DNA of 64,000 nucleotides from Legionella sp. PATHC032 (GCF_026191185.1 NZ_JAPHOV010000001.1:2909001-2973000); one strand, 5' to 3'. Shown: positions 10,096 through 19,869, counted from the stretch's first letter. The notes: generated from the letters alone by a model not told the origin. Numbers and translations: made by a program.

Positions 10096-11280
10096 TTAAG
10101 CCGTTAGCGGTCTCAACCCAAGAGACTGCCAACGATTTTCATGATCTATGCGCAATAACAGTGCAATAACGATACAATTAATTACCATACTGGCTCCACC
10201 ATAACTGAGTAAAGGCAGAGTTAATCCTTTGGTTGGTAACAGTCCGGCATTAACACCCATATTAATAGAAGCCTGTAAAGCTAACCAAATAGTCAAACCA
10301 TAAGCTGTATAGGATGCAAAATGCCTTTCTTGAGTATAGGCGGTATATCCTATGTTTAATCCTCTAACAACCAGTATACTATACAATGTGATTACAACTA
10401 AAATTCCAAATAACCCTAGCTCTTCAGCAATCACGGCAAATAAAAAATCAGTATGTGCCTCAGGTAAGTAGAGTAATTTCTGTATGCTTTCACCTAATCC
10501 GGTACCAAACCAGCCACCTCGTCCAAAGGCAATCAAGGACTGAGTCAATTGATAGCCACTGTTGTATTGATCTGCCCATGGATCCAAAAAAGCTGTTAAG
10601 CGAGCAACCCTATAAGGGGAAGATACTGCCAATAGAGCAAGTGCTGTCACTACAACCAGCATTAAACCAAAATAGTATCTTAATTTGACTCCAGCTAAAA
10701 ACAGCATAGCCATTACTGTGCCAGAAATGACAACTGTCGCTCCAAAATCTGGCTCGAGCAATAATAAAACTGAAACAACAGCCAGTATTGCCATGGGTTT
10801 AATGAACCCAAAAATGCTTTCACAAACCGCCTCTTGCTGACGAACCAAATACCCGGAAAGATAGAATATCATTGCGAGCTTCGTTAACTCTGATACTTGC
10901 ACACCAATCGGGCCTATTGCTAACCAACGCCGACTGCCATTCACTGATTTGCCAATACCCGGGATTAAAACAATGAGCAATAAGAACACGCAAGCAATCA
11001 TCATGGGCATGCTTATTTTTTCCCAGAAACTGCTGTCTGTCCGCACCACAATTAAGGCCAGCAAGAGTCCCACAAATAAATAACAAGCTTGGCGAATAAG
11101 AAAATGAAAAGGCTGATGAAAATACTTTGTAGAAATCATAACCGAACTTGATGCCACCATCATTAAACCAATGATCAGCAAACCAAAAACAGCCCCTATC
11201 AGCCACTTATCATAAAGCGATATCGGTCTACTGACGGGTTTGCCTCTTTGATTTAAATGTCTCGGTCGCATCGTGTTCAC
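10096..11280 (-). CDS. ftsW: SEDS peptidoglycan glycosyltransferase FtsW
   Basis: FtsW polymerises septal glycan strands from lipid II with its partner PBP3. The 394-residue protein is almost entirely hydrophobic, with about 10 membrane segments. SEDS motifs are visible: SVNGSRRWLAIGPIGVQVSE, LLLLEPDFGATVVI, PYRVARLTAFLDPWADQYNSGYQL, and GLTLPLLSYGGASM. The start is a GTG at 11280 overlapping the murD stop as GTGA, and an ATG at 11271 is an alternative. It belongs to the same minus-strand operon. Confidence 0.97.
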   Translation of the reverse strand: MNTMRPRHLNQRGKPVSRPISLYDKWLIGAVFGLLIIGLMMVASSSVMISTKYFHQPFHFLIRQACYLFVGLLLALIVVRTDSSFWEKISMPMMIACVFLLLIVLIPGIGKSVNGSRRWLAIGPIGVQVSELTKLAMIFYLSGYLVRQQEAVCESIFGFIKPMAILAVVSVLLLLEPDFGATVVISGTVMAMLFLAGVKLRYYFGLMLVVVTALALLAVSSPYRVARLTAFLDPWADQYNSGYQLTQSLIAFGRGGWFGTGLGESIQKLLYLPEAHTDFLFAVIAEELGLFGILVVITLYSILVVRGLNIGYTAYTQERHFASYTAYGLTIWLALQASINMGVNAGLLPTKGLTLPLLSYGGASMVINCIVIALLLRIDHENRWQSLGLRPLTA

Positions 11281-12620
11281 AATCCGCGCACTGAAGATGT
11301 AAACACATCGCCCCTATGATTAAAATCACGGAACATATCCAAACTGGCACAAGCTGGAGATAACAAGACGACATCCCCAGGTTTTGCACATGTTTTGGCA
11401 ATAGTCACAGCGCCCTCCAGAGAAGAAGCGCGCACGACAGGAACTACTTTGGCTAAAGCCGACTCAATCTTGTCAGCATCTTCACCGATCAAAACAATGG
11501 AACGAACAAATTCTGAAACTGGCTGGGCTAACTCTTGAAAATCCGCGCCTTTTCCCTGTCCACCCGCAATAAGAACAATTTTCCCTTGCATAGAACCTCC
11601 TATTCCATTAATAGCTGAGATTGTAGCACCAATATTTGTTCCTTTCGAATCATTAATCCAGCCTACTCCATCCACTTCTCTTACCCACTGGCATCGATGT
11701 GGCAGTCCAGGAAAGGTTTTTAAAACATTAAGAATGTGCTGCATAGAGATTCCTGCTGCTTCGGCTAAAGCACAAGCAGCAAGAGCATTCATCCAATTAT
11801 GCACCCCTTTTATTAAAATCGATTCCACAGGCAAAAGTCGCTCCATTCCTTTCGCCAAATAAGTAGTATTCTCTTGTTCAACCAGCCCCCAATTTCCCAT
11901 TAAAGGCGCATCCTTGCCAAAAGAGATGCATTTTATATCAGCTTGACAGGATTGTTGAGGAATAGTGCAGACGTCTTCGCGATTAAATAAAGCAGTCTTA
12001 GCGCCATGATATATCCTTTGTTTTGCTTGCGTATAGGCTTCCATAGTATGATGCCTGTCCAAATGATCAGGGGTTACATTAAGAATCGTTGCAACCACGG
12101 GTGACAAAGAATAAGTTAAATCCAATTGAAAACTGGACAACTCCAATACCCACAAGTCATATTGATGTTCATCATCCAACATATCTAAAACAGGAGTGCC
12201 GATATTTCCAGCCACAGCTACGCGAAACCCTGCTGCCTTTGCCATTTCCCCCACCAAAGTCGTTACGGTGGATTTGCCATTAGTTCCTGTTATTGCAATG
12301 ACAGGGGCACTAATCTCTCTAGCCAGACATTCTATATCTCCATAAATTGATGCGCCGGCTTGACGAGCTCTCTCTAAAACAGGCGTGTCAAGTGCCAGGC
12401 CAGGGCTAGTGATGACATCCGTCACCTGATTGATTATTTCATCTGGAGTCTGTTGTAAGTAAATTGACACATCAGGAAATTCATTTTGAAACTCGGCTAA
12501 TCCTGGTGCCTCTTTACGTGTATCAAAAACAACAAAAGATTTATTATTTCTCTTCAGGTACCTTGCTATAGAGAGTCCCGTCTTACCCAACCCTGCTACC
12601 AAATATAAGGAATGATTCAT
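11277..12620 (-). CDS. murD: UDP-N-acetylmuramoyl-L-alanine--D-glutamate ligase MurD
   Basis: MurD adds D-Glu to UDP-MurNAc-L-Ala. The 447-residue protein carries GLGKTGLSIARYL at the N-terminus, the ATP loop TGTNGKST at about 111-118, NVTPDHLDRH in the central domain, and WINDSKGTNIGATISAI and LLSPACASLDMF in the C-terminal region, the last two being characteristic of MurD. The length fits the family (E. coli 438). It starts with an ATG at 12620, 13 bp after mraY, and overlaps ftsW by 4 bp. Confidence 0.97.
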   Translation of the reverse strand: MNHSLYLVAGLGKTGLSIARYLKRNNKSFVVFDTRKEAPGLAEFQNEFPDVSIYLQQTPDEIINQVTDVITSPGLALDTPVLERARQAGASIYGDIECLAREISAPVIAITGTNGKSTVTTLVGEMAKAAGFRVAVAGNIGTPVLDMLDDEHQYDLWVLELSSFQLDLTYSLSPVVATILNVTPDHLDRHHTMEAYTQAKQRIYHGAKTALFNREDVCTIPQQSCQADIKCISFGKDAPLMGNWGLVEQENTTYLAKGMERLLPVESILIKGVHNWMNALAACALAEAAGISMQHILNVLKTFPGLPHRCQWVREVDGVGWINDSKGTNIGATISAINGIGGSMQGKIVLIAGGQGKGADFQELAQPVSEFVRSIVLIGEDADKIESALAKVVPVVRASSLEGAVTIAKTCAKPGDVVLLSPACASLDMFRDFNHRGDVFTSSVRGL

Positions 12621-12633
12621 GAATGCACCTTGC

Positions 12634-13719
12634 CTATCGAAGTTTTAAAGTAGCCAATCCGCATAACACAAATACAACCGTAATAATCCAAAACCTTACT
12701 ATCACTTTGGGCTCTGACCACCCCTTTAATTCAAAATGGTGATGTAATGGGGCCATCCTGAATAATCTTTTTCCGCCTGAGTATTTAAAATAACTCACTT
12801 GTAATATGACAGAAAGCGTCTCAATTACAAATAGTCCACCCATGATGAGCAGAACAAGTTCTTGTCTAACTACAACCGCAACTATCCCTAAAGCTGCTCC
12901 CAATGCTAAAGAACCCACATCACCCATGAAGACTTGAGCCGGATAACTGTTATACCAAAGAAAACCCAGGCCGGCACCAACAATAGAAGAACAAAAAATT
13001 GTTAGCTCACCAGTATTGGGCACATAAGGGATTCCTAAATAATTAGAGTATACGGCGTTACTTGATGCATAGGCAAACACACCCAAGGCACCAGCCACCA
13101 TTACTATTGGCATAATAGCCAAGCCATCCAGTCCATCAGTTAAATTCACCGCATTACTGCTTCCAACGATAACGAAATAGGCAAGCACTGGAAAAAAAAC
13201 GCCCAGATCCCAAGTGACCGTTTTAAAAAAAGGAACCGTGAGCTGAGTATGTACTGGCAAACTGGCATTCCAATACAAATAAGAGACGGCGACTAAAGCA
13301 ATAACCGACTGCCAAAAATATTTCCAACGGCCAGGTAAGCCTTTGCTATTTTTTAATACCAACTTGCGATAATCATCAACCCAACCAACCAAACCGTTCG
13401 CCAAAGTAACCAAGAGCACCAGCCACAGGCTTGTTTGTCTTAAATCGCACCAAAGCAGGCAACTTACAGTGATAGCCAATAAAATCAAAACGCCCCCCAT
13501 AGTGGGAGTTCCTGCCTTTGATAAATGGGTTTGGGGACCATCAGTCCTAACCATTTGACCAATTTGAAGCCCTCTTAACCAGCGGATCATTAATGGGCCA
13601 CATAATAAACCCACTATAAGAGCGGTTAACGAAGCTAAGATAGACCTGAATGTCAAATATTGAAAAACTCTAAACGCATGATATTGTCCCTGCAATAACT
13701 GCGTTAACCAATAGAGCAT
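12634..13719 (-). CDS. mraY: Phospho-N-acetylmuramoyl-pentapeptide transferase MraY
   Basis: MraY transfers phospho-MurNAc-pentapeptide to undecaprenyl phosphate, forming lipid I at the inner membrane. It has about 10 membrane segments and the family motifs [37 protein letters not shown] and the C-terminal [15 protein letters not shown] choose the ATG at 13719 (MLYWLTQLL), with AGAGGA 7 bases upstream, giving 361 residues against 360 in E. coli. An in-frame TTG 11 codons upstream is rejected. The start codon lies in a sequence that can pair with the upstream leader (separate entry). Confidence 0.97.
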   Translation of the reverse strand: MLYWLTQLLQGQYHAFRVFQYLTFRSILASLTALIVGLLCGPLMIRWLRGLQIGQMVRTDGPQTHLSKAGTPTMGGVLILLAITVSCLLWCDLRQTSLWLVLLVTLANGLVGWVDDYRKLVLKNSKGLPGRWKYFWQSVIALVAVSYLYWNASLPVHTQLTVPFFKTVTWDLGVFFPVLAYFVIVGSSNAVNLTDGLDGLAIMPIVMVAGALGVFAYASSNAVYSNYLGIPYVPNTGELTIFCSSIVGAGLGFLWYNSYPAQVFMGDVGSLALGAALGIVAVVVRQELVLLIMGGLFVIETLSVILQVSYFKYSGGKRLFRMAPLHHHFELKGWSEPKVIVRFWIITVVFVLCGLATLKLR

Positions 13720-13773
13720 AATTATTCCTCTTGTTCTTAAAATTATGCTCAATGACGCTTATTGAGCATAATT
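13710..13773 (-). promoter_or_regulatory. Alternative-hairpin leader at the mraY start
   Basis: On the transcript strand, segment A1 (13773-13761, AATTATGCTCAAT) is perfectly complementary over 13 bp to segment B (13753-13741), with a 7-base loop. Ten bases of the same segment B (GAGCATAATT) are also perfectly complementary to AATTATGCTC at 13723-13714, which contains the mraY ATG. B can pair with A1 or with the start codon, not both. No T-run follows, so it does not look like an intrinsic terminator. I infer a translational switch; regulation is untested. Confidence 0.5.
13749..13769 (-). CDS. Possible 6-residue leader peptide upstream of mraY
   Basis: An ATG inside the first hairpin arm begins a 6-codon frame (MLNKRH) that stops with TGA inside the second arm. 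AAAGGA lies about 3-4 bases before it, a close but usable ribosome-binding site. If translated, a ribosome here would cover the first arm and change which hairpin forms at the mraY start, as in translational attenuators. It could equally be a chance product of duplication of the mraY start region, since the two share AATTATGCTC. No family is known. Confidence 0.25.
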   Translation of the reverse strand: MLNKRH

Positions 13774-13833
13774 CCTTTAATGGGGCAAAAAAGTGGCCAA
13801 GCATACCACATTCCTGTCGATTCAATGAAGAGG

Positions 13834-15171
13834 TTAGCCCTCTATCTGAACCAACTGATGCACAACATTTTCCATAGCACTCGATCGAGACCCTTTTACC
13901 AATACTGTGGTATCAGGTGTTAAATCATTTTTTACCACTTCAATCAACTCTTCTTGACTGCAAAAATGCTGACCTCCCTCACCAAACGCTTGGGATGCCA
14001 ATTCACTATGTGAACCACAACTCATCAACTTATCTATTCCTAGCTGGCGAGCCGCTATGCCAACTTCCCTGTGATGTTGTGTCGTCCATTCACCCAATTC
14101 TCCCATATCACCGAATACAAAGATTTTTCTTCCTGGACGTCCAGATAAAACCTCCAGGGCTGTTAAGACTGAGCGTAAGTTAGCATTATAGGTATCATCA
14201 ATGACTGTTGATTGATTTTGCCCTGTCAACATCGTCATCCGACCTTTTACACCACCAAAATGCGCCAGTCCCCTTTGAATGTCATTGCCTGATATTCCTA
14301 CAGCATAACAACAAGCTGCGGCAGCCAAAGCATTGCGAACATTATGCAAACCAGGTACTTGTAACTCGACCTCAATTCTGCCATTAGGTAAAACCAGGGT
14401 AAAATGAGCGCGTCCGTGGGTATCCAAGCGTATATCCTGAGCGTAAATATCCGCAGGATGAAGTGAGGAAAAACGTAATATTTTTTTATCAGCAAGCAAA
14501 TCATCCCAAAAGTGGGAGTATGCGTCATCATCATTGACTACAGCAACGCCAGTTGGAGATAAGCCTTGATGGATTTCACCTTTGGAGCGAGCGACTCCGT
14601 CTATTGATCCGAAACCTTCGACATGTGCCGGGGCAATATTATTAATTAAAGACACATCGGGCTGTACTATCCCTACAGTATGCGCTATTTCTCTTGGATG
14701 ATTGGCTCCCAACTCAAAAACAGCATAGCGGTGCTGCTTATTTAAAGCCATCACGCTTAACGGAACCCCTATGTGATTGTTTAAATTACCTTTCGTAGCA
14801 TGTGATGGCTGAGGCAAAATACTCGCTATCATCTCTTTGACAGTGGTTTTTCCATTTGATCCTGTCAAAGCAATAATAGGGCAACTCATCTTTTGTCGAT
14901 GTGCCGCGGCAATTTTGGCTAAAGCCATTAAAGGGCTGGCAACCACAAATTGGGGAATATGAACGCCTTCAATCGAGCGATTAACCACCACAGCTAAGGC
15001 GCCTTTGGCCTCGGCTTCTTTAATATAATCATGACCATCGAAACGCTCCCCCACTATCGCAAAAAATAAATTTCCTGGCTTTAAAGTGCGGGTATCTATA
15101 CTAACACCAGTAATATCGGTATTAATCTGACAAGACTGAGAAAGAAGTGAAGCAATTGTAATTAGGTTCAT
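13834..15171 (-). CDS. murF: UDP-N-acetylmuramoyl-tripeptide--D-alanyl-D-alanine ligase MurF
   Basis: MurF attaches the D-Ala-D-Ala dipeptide made by Ddl to complete the UDP-MurNAc-pentapeptide. The 445-residue protein has SIDTRTLKPGNLFFAIVGERFDGHDYI at its N-terminus (the substrate-binding domain shared with MurE), the ATP loop TGSNGKTT at 103-110, FELGANHPREIAHTV, and DDTYNANLRSV near the C-terminal domain junction. It is the first gene of the dcw run here, since zipA upstream is not part of the usual cluster. The ATG has no clear Shine-Dalgarno sequence. Confidence 0.97.
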   Translation of the reverse strand: MNLITIASLLSQSCQINTDITGVSIDTRTLKPGNLFFAIVGERFDGHDYIKEAEAKGALAVVVNRSIEGVHIPQFVVASPLMALAKIAAAHRQKMSCPIIALTGSNGKTTVKEMIASILPQPSHATKGNLNNHIGVPLSVMALNKQHRYAVFELGANHPREIAHTVGIVQPDVSLINNIAPAHVEGFGSIDGVARSKGEIHQGLSPTGVAVVNDDDAYSHFWDDLLADKKILRFSSLHPADIYAQDIRLDTHGRAHFTLVLPNGRIEVELQVPGLHNVRNALAAAACCYAVGISGNDIQRGLAHFGGVKGRMTMLTGQNQSTVIDDTYNANLRSVLTALEVLSGRPGRKIFVFGDMGELGEWTTQHHREVGIAARQLGIDKLMSCGSHSELASQAFGEGGQHFCSQEELIEVVKNDLTPDTTVLVKGSRSSAMENVVHQLVQIEG

Positions 15172-15241
15172 AGTATTTTGTGATGTCTAAAAGACTAGTG
15201 TACTAACACTCACACTCACAGTTCAAGATGGTTTGAGGGAA

Positions 15242-15289
15242 GATAAATAAGAATATAACTAAAAAGTCAAGAATTTTAAATTTATTATA
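15242..15289 (-). promoter_or_regulatory. Candidate promoter region for murF and the dcw run
   Basis: The AT-rich gap between zipA and murF contains a perfect TATAAT on the minus strand at 15289-15284, without a good -35 box. A separate TTGACT at 15270-15265 is followed 17 bases later by the weak hexamer TTTATC. Either could start the murF transcript. This is sequence inspection only. Confidence 0.3.
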
Positions 15290-15335
15290 ATCCCGCTTGT
15301 AAATAATCTGACACACAATCAACGGAGTAAACGCT

Positions 15336-15358
15336 GGGCTTCGCAAGGTGCGAAGCCC
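15336..15358. other. GC-rich hairpin between zipA and murF
   Basis: A perfect 10-bp inverted repeat (GGGCTTCGCA / TGCGAAGCCC) with a 3-base loop lies 57 bp downstream of the zipA stop. It is the most GC-rich stretch in an AT-rich spacer. There is no T-run on either side, so a classic intrinsic terminator is not supported. It could mark the end of the smc-zipA transcript or stabilise its 3' end. Confidence 0.4.
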
Positions 15359-15414
15359 TATCCTGGAAATATGACCACTTGATAACTCAATAATTCTAGC
15401 CTATGACTTTGACA

Positions 15415-16194
15415 TTAGTTTGTTACACAATCATCCATCAAATGCTCAATTTTCAAGTATCGATGATACCGTGCAATACGCTCTTCCGTTAGAGGCTTGC
15501 GCTGGTCATCCAGCAAATAAGCATCCAGCCCCTCACTTAATTGTTTTGCAGTATCTAACATAATAGAAAACCGTTCTGCATCGACCTCAGGATTATTTGA
15601 TATTTGCATGAACAGACATAACCCTCTTACACTGAAAGCGCCGATATTCTGTAAATCAAAAACACCGGTAGCTGTAGCCGCGGCTAAACTGCAAAGCACT
15701 GGACCTTGTCCATTCGTCAATTGATGTCTATGAAACAAGTGCCTCTCTCCAAATCTTAAACCAGCCGCTAAAACAGTTTGCAATAATTCATAACCTGCGA
15801 ATTGTCGATTTTCTTTGGCCAACAGAAACACCATGACGGTAGAAGAAGAGCAGTCACTATTGGATTCTGTTCTTTCATTTGATTCGCACTCCTCTTCCTC
15901 AGGAATCAACTGGGGTTGTGCTGTTTTTGCAGAAGACTTTCTTATTGCTTGCCGCTTTTCAGAACCATCAAAATTTTCAAAATCCAAAGGAACCTCCCTA
16001 TTGACCTTCCGCACAGCGATAATTTCATCATTATATGATTGAGAGCCATAGGAACTATTTTCTACTTGGCCAAGAGAAGGTTGATAATGTTCTTGATTTA
16101 AGCTCTGTCTTCTAGTCTTCATTAAACGGCCAATAGCCACTAGAACGCCAATTAACAACAGGACATTAAGAATTAAGCTCCAATTTGCCTGCAT
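15415..16194 (-). CDS. zipA: Cell division protein ZipA
   Basis: ZipA is a membrane anchor for FtsZ. The 259-residue protein has one N-terminal membrane segment (LILNVLLLIGVLVAIGRLM, about 7-25), a charged and polar linker, and a C-terminal domain beginning near residue 118 with VMVFLLAKENRQFAGYELLQTVLAAGLRFGE, which matches the FtsZ-binding ZipA fold. It lies 6 bp downstream of smc on the same strand, an arrangement seen in other gammaproteobacteria. The protein is shorter than E. coli ZipA (328), mostly in the linker. Confidence 0.93.
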   Translation of the reverse strand: MQANWSLILNVLLLIGVLVAIGRLMKTRRQSLNQEHYQPSLGQVENSSYGSQSYNDEIIAVRKVNREVPLDFENFDGSEKRQAIRKSSAKTAQPQLIPEEEECESNERTESNSDCSSSTVMVFLLAKENRQFAGYELLQTVLAAGLRFGERHLFHRHQLTNGQGPVLCSLAAATATGVFDLQNIGAFSVRGLCLFMQISNNPEVDAERFSIMLDTAKQLSEGLDAYLLDDQRKPLTEERIARYHRYLKIEHLMDDCVTN

Positions 16195-16200
16195 AAAAGT

Positions 16201-19200
16201 TTACTCCATAGTCAAAGCTTGTTTCACATCAACCGCAACCAAACGAGACACTCCCGGCTCACGCATGGTCACCCCAACTAAATGATCAGCCAATTCCATA
16301 GTTACCTTATTATGAGTAATAAACAGGAATTGTATGAATTGTGACATCTCTTTTACTAAATCGCAAAACCGACTTACATTTAAGTCATCTAAAGGTGCAT
16401 CTACTTCATCTAACATACAAAATGGTGAAGGATTTAGCTGAAAAATTGCAAACACCAAAGCCACAGCGGTCATTGCCTTTTCACCACCAGATAACAGATG
16501 AATAGAACTATTACGTTTTCCAGGTGGCTGCGCCATTACTACAATTCCTGATTCTAACAGATTATCACTAGTTAATTCGAGCTGTGCCCGACCACCACCA
16601 AATAATCTTGGAAAAAGCGCTTTAAAAGAAGTATTCACTTCATCAAATGTATTTTCAAGACGCGATTTCGTTTCATTATCCATTTTTTCAATGGCAGTTT
16701 CCAAAGTAGATAAAGCTTGACTCAAATCATTATATTGCTCATCCAGGTAGACTTTGCGCTGCTGTTCAGTAGCAAATTCTTCGATGGCCGCCAGATTTAT
16801 AGCGCCTAGCCTTTTAATTTTCTCCGAAATCGCTATCAATTCATCTTCTTTTATACTTTGCGTTACCCCAGATGGAATTCTCTCTAATAAAGACTGTGCC
16901 TGTAAATTAGCCTCATCAAGGGTTTCTTGAATTGAACTTGCACGAACAGATAAAGCTTGTTTTTCCATTTGGATTTGATTCATGAGTTCCTGAATCCGTT
17001 TTACTTCCTGATCGTAGTTTAAAATTAATTTCTCATGGTCTTCAAGTTGCAACTTAAGTTGAGATACTTTCTCTCGGCTCACAGTCAACATCGATTCGAT
17101 TTCACCATGTTTTATCAATAATGCTGCCAATTGATTTTTAAACTCGGTTTCTGGCGTTACTGACTGTAAATAATGTTGATTTAACTCCTCTAAACGTATT
17201 TGTGCACGTTGCAAACGCTCTTTTTCTCTACTTATCCTATCGGTTATTTGCTGTATTTTGTTGACTTCTCTATCAGATTCCAATTCACTTTGATGCAATA
17301 AAGCACGGACACTCTCTACTTGTTTATTTTGGTCAACGAGAACACTGTTCCATGTGTCTTTTTCATTTATAAATTTCTTGAATTGCAACTCAGAAGCCTG
17401 ATATTGGCCTTCCAATTCTCTGATTTTCTCAGCCATTTCCAATTGTTCAGCGTTTAGCTCTTCCAGCGAAGATTCCAACTCTATTATCTCGTTAGTGATA
17501 GCATCTTTCTGTTTTTCAGCGTGAAAAATAGCTTGTTCCTGACTATTTATGGCAATGATATGATTGCGTAGCGCCTCATTACTGGCATTTAAATTTAATT
17601 GATGCAGCTTTATAAAATTTAAATTTTCCTGTAGTCGGGCTTGATAACTATCTCTTGCCAAACGAATAGATTCAATTTTTTGTTGTAAAGATTCCACACT
17701 TAAATTCAGCTCAAGAATCCTTTGCTGTCTGGCAAGAACGCCTACCTCATCTTGTTCTTTTTGGCGAGGTAATTTAACCCACCCTTTACCTAGCCAAATA
17801 CCATTGACGGTTACAATAGATTCATGAGCCAATAACTCAGGAAACCAAGCCTTTGCCTCTTCAAGATTGTCTGCAGCATAAATATGCTCAAGATGATTTA
17901 CTGTTGCGGGAACTAAACCTTGAATTTTATCAGCTAACCTTGGGCGCTCCGGCTTCTCCCCATCAAGAGCTCTCATCGTCACCACGCTCTCTTTATGATC
18001 TTCACAAAACTGCCACCGAGGCCACAACTCAGCAAAATCATCTAATACATAAGCGATTAGATCATCTCCTAATACGATTTCACAAGACGCTTGCCATTGA
18101 GGTTGAACCTTTAAAATATCCATTAATCTTGGCTTATCTGACCATTCTGCAATTCCGTCCTTATCAGGCCGATTTTCCTTTTTTGCTGCGATTTGAGCAG
18201 CTTTTAATGCAGCGAGCTCACTGTTTAAATGATGAAATTCATCTTGCAATGCATGCAATTGTTGCTCGGTATTTTGTAGTTGATTATGCAAATCCGACTG
18301 AGTCTCATTCGCTTGCCTAAGCTGTTCTTCATCAAACTCCTGTGTTTCTTTCAAGTGGACATGTTTTTCTTGCAGTTCGTCTTTACCTTTTTGTAAATCG
18401 TCAATTGATATAGCTGATTGTTCCAAATTCAATTTTTCCAGCCTTATCAGGACTTGATGGCGTTTCTGCTCTAAATGTTGTCGTTTGGCTTGTGTAAGCT
18501 GGTATTCATTTTTAATGGCATTGGAATTAATTTGCACCTCTTGCCAAATTTTTTCCCATTGCGATTGTTCGTTTTGTTTTTCTTGCCATAGAGATTCCTG
18601 TTCTTTGAATTGCATTTTTAAATGTTGTAAATGCTCTTCTAACTGTTGAGCCCTAAGCTTACAATTGTACAATTCTTCATTATCCTGCTTAAGTTGCTCC
18701 TCAATGAGTTGAGAGTCAACCTGCATTTGCTGCCTGTCATTTTCCAAACGCCTTTTTTCTCTTTCTTGTTGCTGAATAACTTCTTCTAGACGTGCTATCT
18801 CAGTTCCTGAATGATAGAGAGAATCTTGAATTAATTGGGATTGATCAATGGCATCTTGTAATTGTTCATTTAAAGCTGCGCGCTCCTTGTAACAATTAGT
18901 TAATAAACTTTGCTGTTGCTCATTACGGATTGCTAACTCTTGTAATTCCCGCTGTTTCACTGTTTGTTTTTCTGAGTATTCCTGCCATTTAAGAGCCAGG
19001 ATCTCCGCTCGGCAAATTTTTTCCTCTTCCTTTAAAATAGTATAGCGTTCTGCTGCTTTGGCCTGTCGCTCCAAACGTTGCAAATGTTTGCCCAATTCTT
19101 CTCTAATATCAGCAACGCGTGTCAGGTTATCTCTTGTTTGTTCAATACGTTGTAAAGTTTCTCGGCGACGCTCTTTGTATTTTGAAACCCCGGCCGCTTC

Positions 19201-19695
19201 TTCCAAATAAACTCTTAATTCCTCTGGTTTCGCTTCTATTAATCGAGATACAGTACCTTGGCCAATAATCGAGTAACTTCGCGCCCCGGCTCCTGTGCCT
19301 AAAAAAATGTCAGTAATGTCTTTTCGCCTGCATCGAGCCCCATTCAAATAATAAAAAGATTCACCATCCCGAGTGACTACTCGCTTTACAGCGATTTCAC
19401 CATAACTGGCAAAAGGCCCAGTCAATCTTCCCAAACTATTATCAAATACCAATTCTACTGACGCCTGTCCTACTGGCTTACGATTCGAAGAGCCGTTAAA
19501 GATAATATCCGTCATAGACTCTCCACGTAGATTTTTGGCAGAGCTTTCGCCCATGACCCAGCGAACAGCATCAATAATATTTGATTTACCGCATCCATTT
19601 GGACCAACAACAGCGACCAAACGGCTGGGAAAATGAACCGTGGTGGGATCAACAAATGATTTAAAACCAGCCAATTTTAATTGCTTCAAATGCAT
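16201..19695 (-). CDS. smc: Chromosome segregation ATPase SMC
   Basis: SMC dimers organise and segregate the chromosome with ScpA and ScpB. The 1164-residue protein has the Walker A GPNGCGKSN at 31-39, two long coiled coils rich in Gln, Glu, Lys and Leu (about 170-500 and 660-1000), a central hinge around 515-640, the ABC signature LLSGGEKAMTA at about 1067, and the Walker B with DEVDAPLDD at about 1091. The length matches bacterial SMC and differs from MukB (about 1480). It is probably co-transcribed with zipA. Long open frames on the opposite strand (for example 17853-18320) are shadows. Confidence 0.97.
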   Translation of the reverse strand: MHLKQLKLAGFKSFVDPTTVHFPSRLVAVVGPNGCGKSNIIDAVRWVMGESSAKNLRGESMTDIIFNGSSNRKPVGQASVELVFDNSLGRLTGPFASYGEIAVKRVVTRDGESFYYLNGARCRRKDITDIFLGTGAGARSYSIIGQGTVSRLIEAKPEELRVYLEEAAGVSKYKERRRETLQRIEQTRDNLTRVADIREELGKHLQRLERQAKAAERYTILKEEEKICRAEILALKWQEYSEKQTVKQRELQELAIRNEQQQSLLTNCYKERAALNEQLQDAIDQSQLIQDSLYHSGTEIARLEEVIQQQEREKRRLENDRQQMQVDSQLIEEQLKQDNEELYNCKLRAQQLEEHLQHLKMQFKEQESLWQEKQNEQSQWEKIWQEVQINSNAIKNEYQLTQAKRQHLEQKRHQVLIRLEKLNLEQSAISIDDLQKGKDELQEKHVHLKETQEFDEEQLRQANETQSDLHNQLQNTEQQLHALQDEFHHLNSELAALKAAQIAAKKENRPDKDGIAEWSDKPRLMDILKVQPQWQASCEIVLGDDLIAYVLDDFAELWPRWQFCEDHKESVVTMRALDGEKPERPRLADKIQGLVPATVNHLEHIYAADNLEEAKAWFPELLAHESIVTVNGIWLGKGWVKLPRQKEQDEVGVLARQQRILELNLSVESLQQKIESIRLARDSYQARLQENLNFIKLHQLNLNASNEALRNHIIAINSQEQAIFHAEKQKDAITNEIIELESSLEELNAEQLEMAEKIRELEGQYQASELQFKKFINEKDTWNSVLVDQNKQVESVRALLHQSELESDREVNKIQQITDRISREKERLQRAQIRLEELNQHYLQSVTPETEFKNQLAALLIKHGEIESMLTVSREKVSQLKLQLEDHEKLILNYDQEVKRIQELMNQIQMEKQALSVRASSIQETLDEANLQAQSLLERIPSGVTQSIKEDELIAISEKIKRLGAINLAAIEEFATEQQRKVYLDEQYNDLSQALSTLETAIEKMDNETKSRLENTFDEVNTSFKALFPRLFGGGRAQLELTSDNLLESGIVVMAQPPGKRNSSIHLLSGGEKAMTAVALVFAIFQLNPSPFCMLDEVDAPLDDLNVSRFCDLVKEMSQFIQFLFITHNKVTMELADHLVGVTMREPGVSRLVAVDVKQALTME

Positions 19696-19869
19696 TTTAA
19701 CTGCGGATTATAAAATAATAATCGATTAGTATATCGTAGGAAGTGAATCCTGACTATTTCAGAACCCCCATATTGCTCTCTTCTGCCATTGTTAAGGACA
19801 ACATGCTCAATTGACAAACAATTTTATCGCTTTATAATGCAAACTTCTGTTAACAAATGTAGGTAAACA

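Noticed and set aside
17853-18320. 155-codon plus-strand frame opposite smc
   Set aside because: It lies antisense to the conserved SMC hinge and coiled coil and has no recognisable motif.
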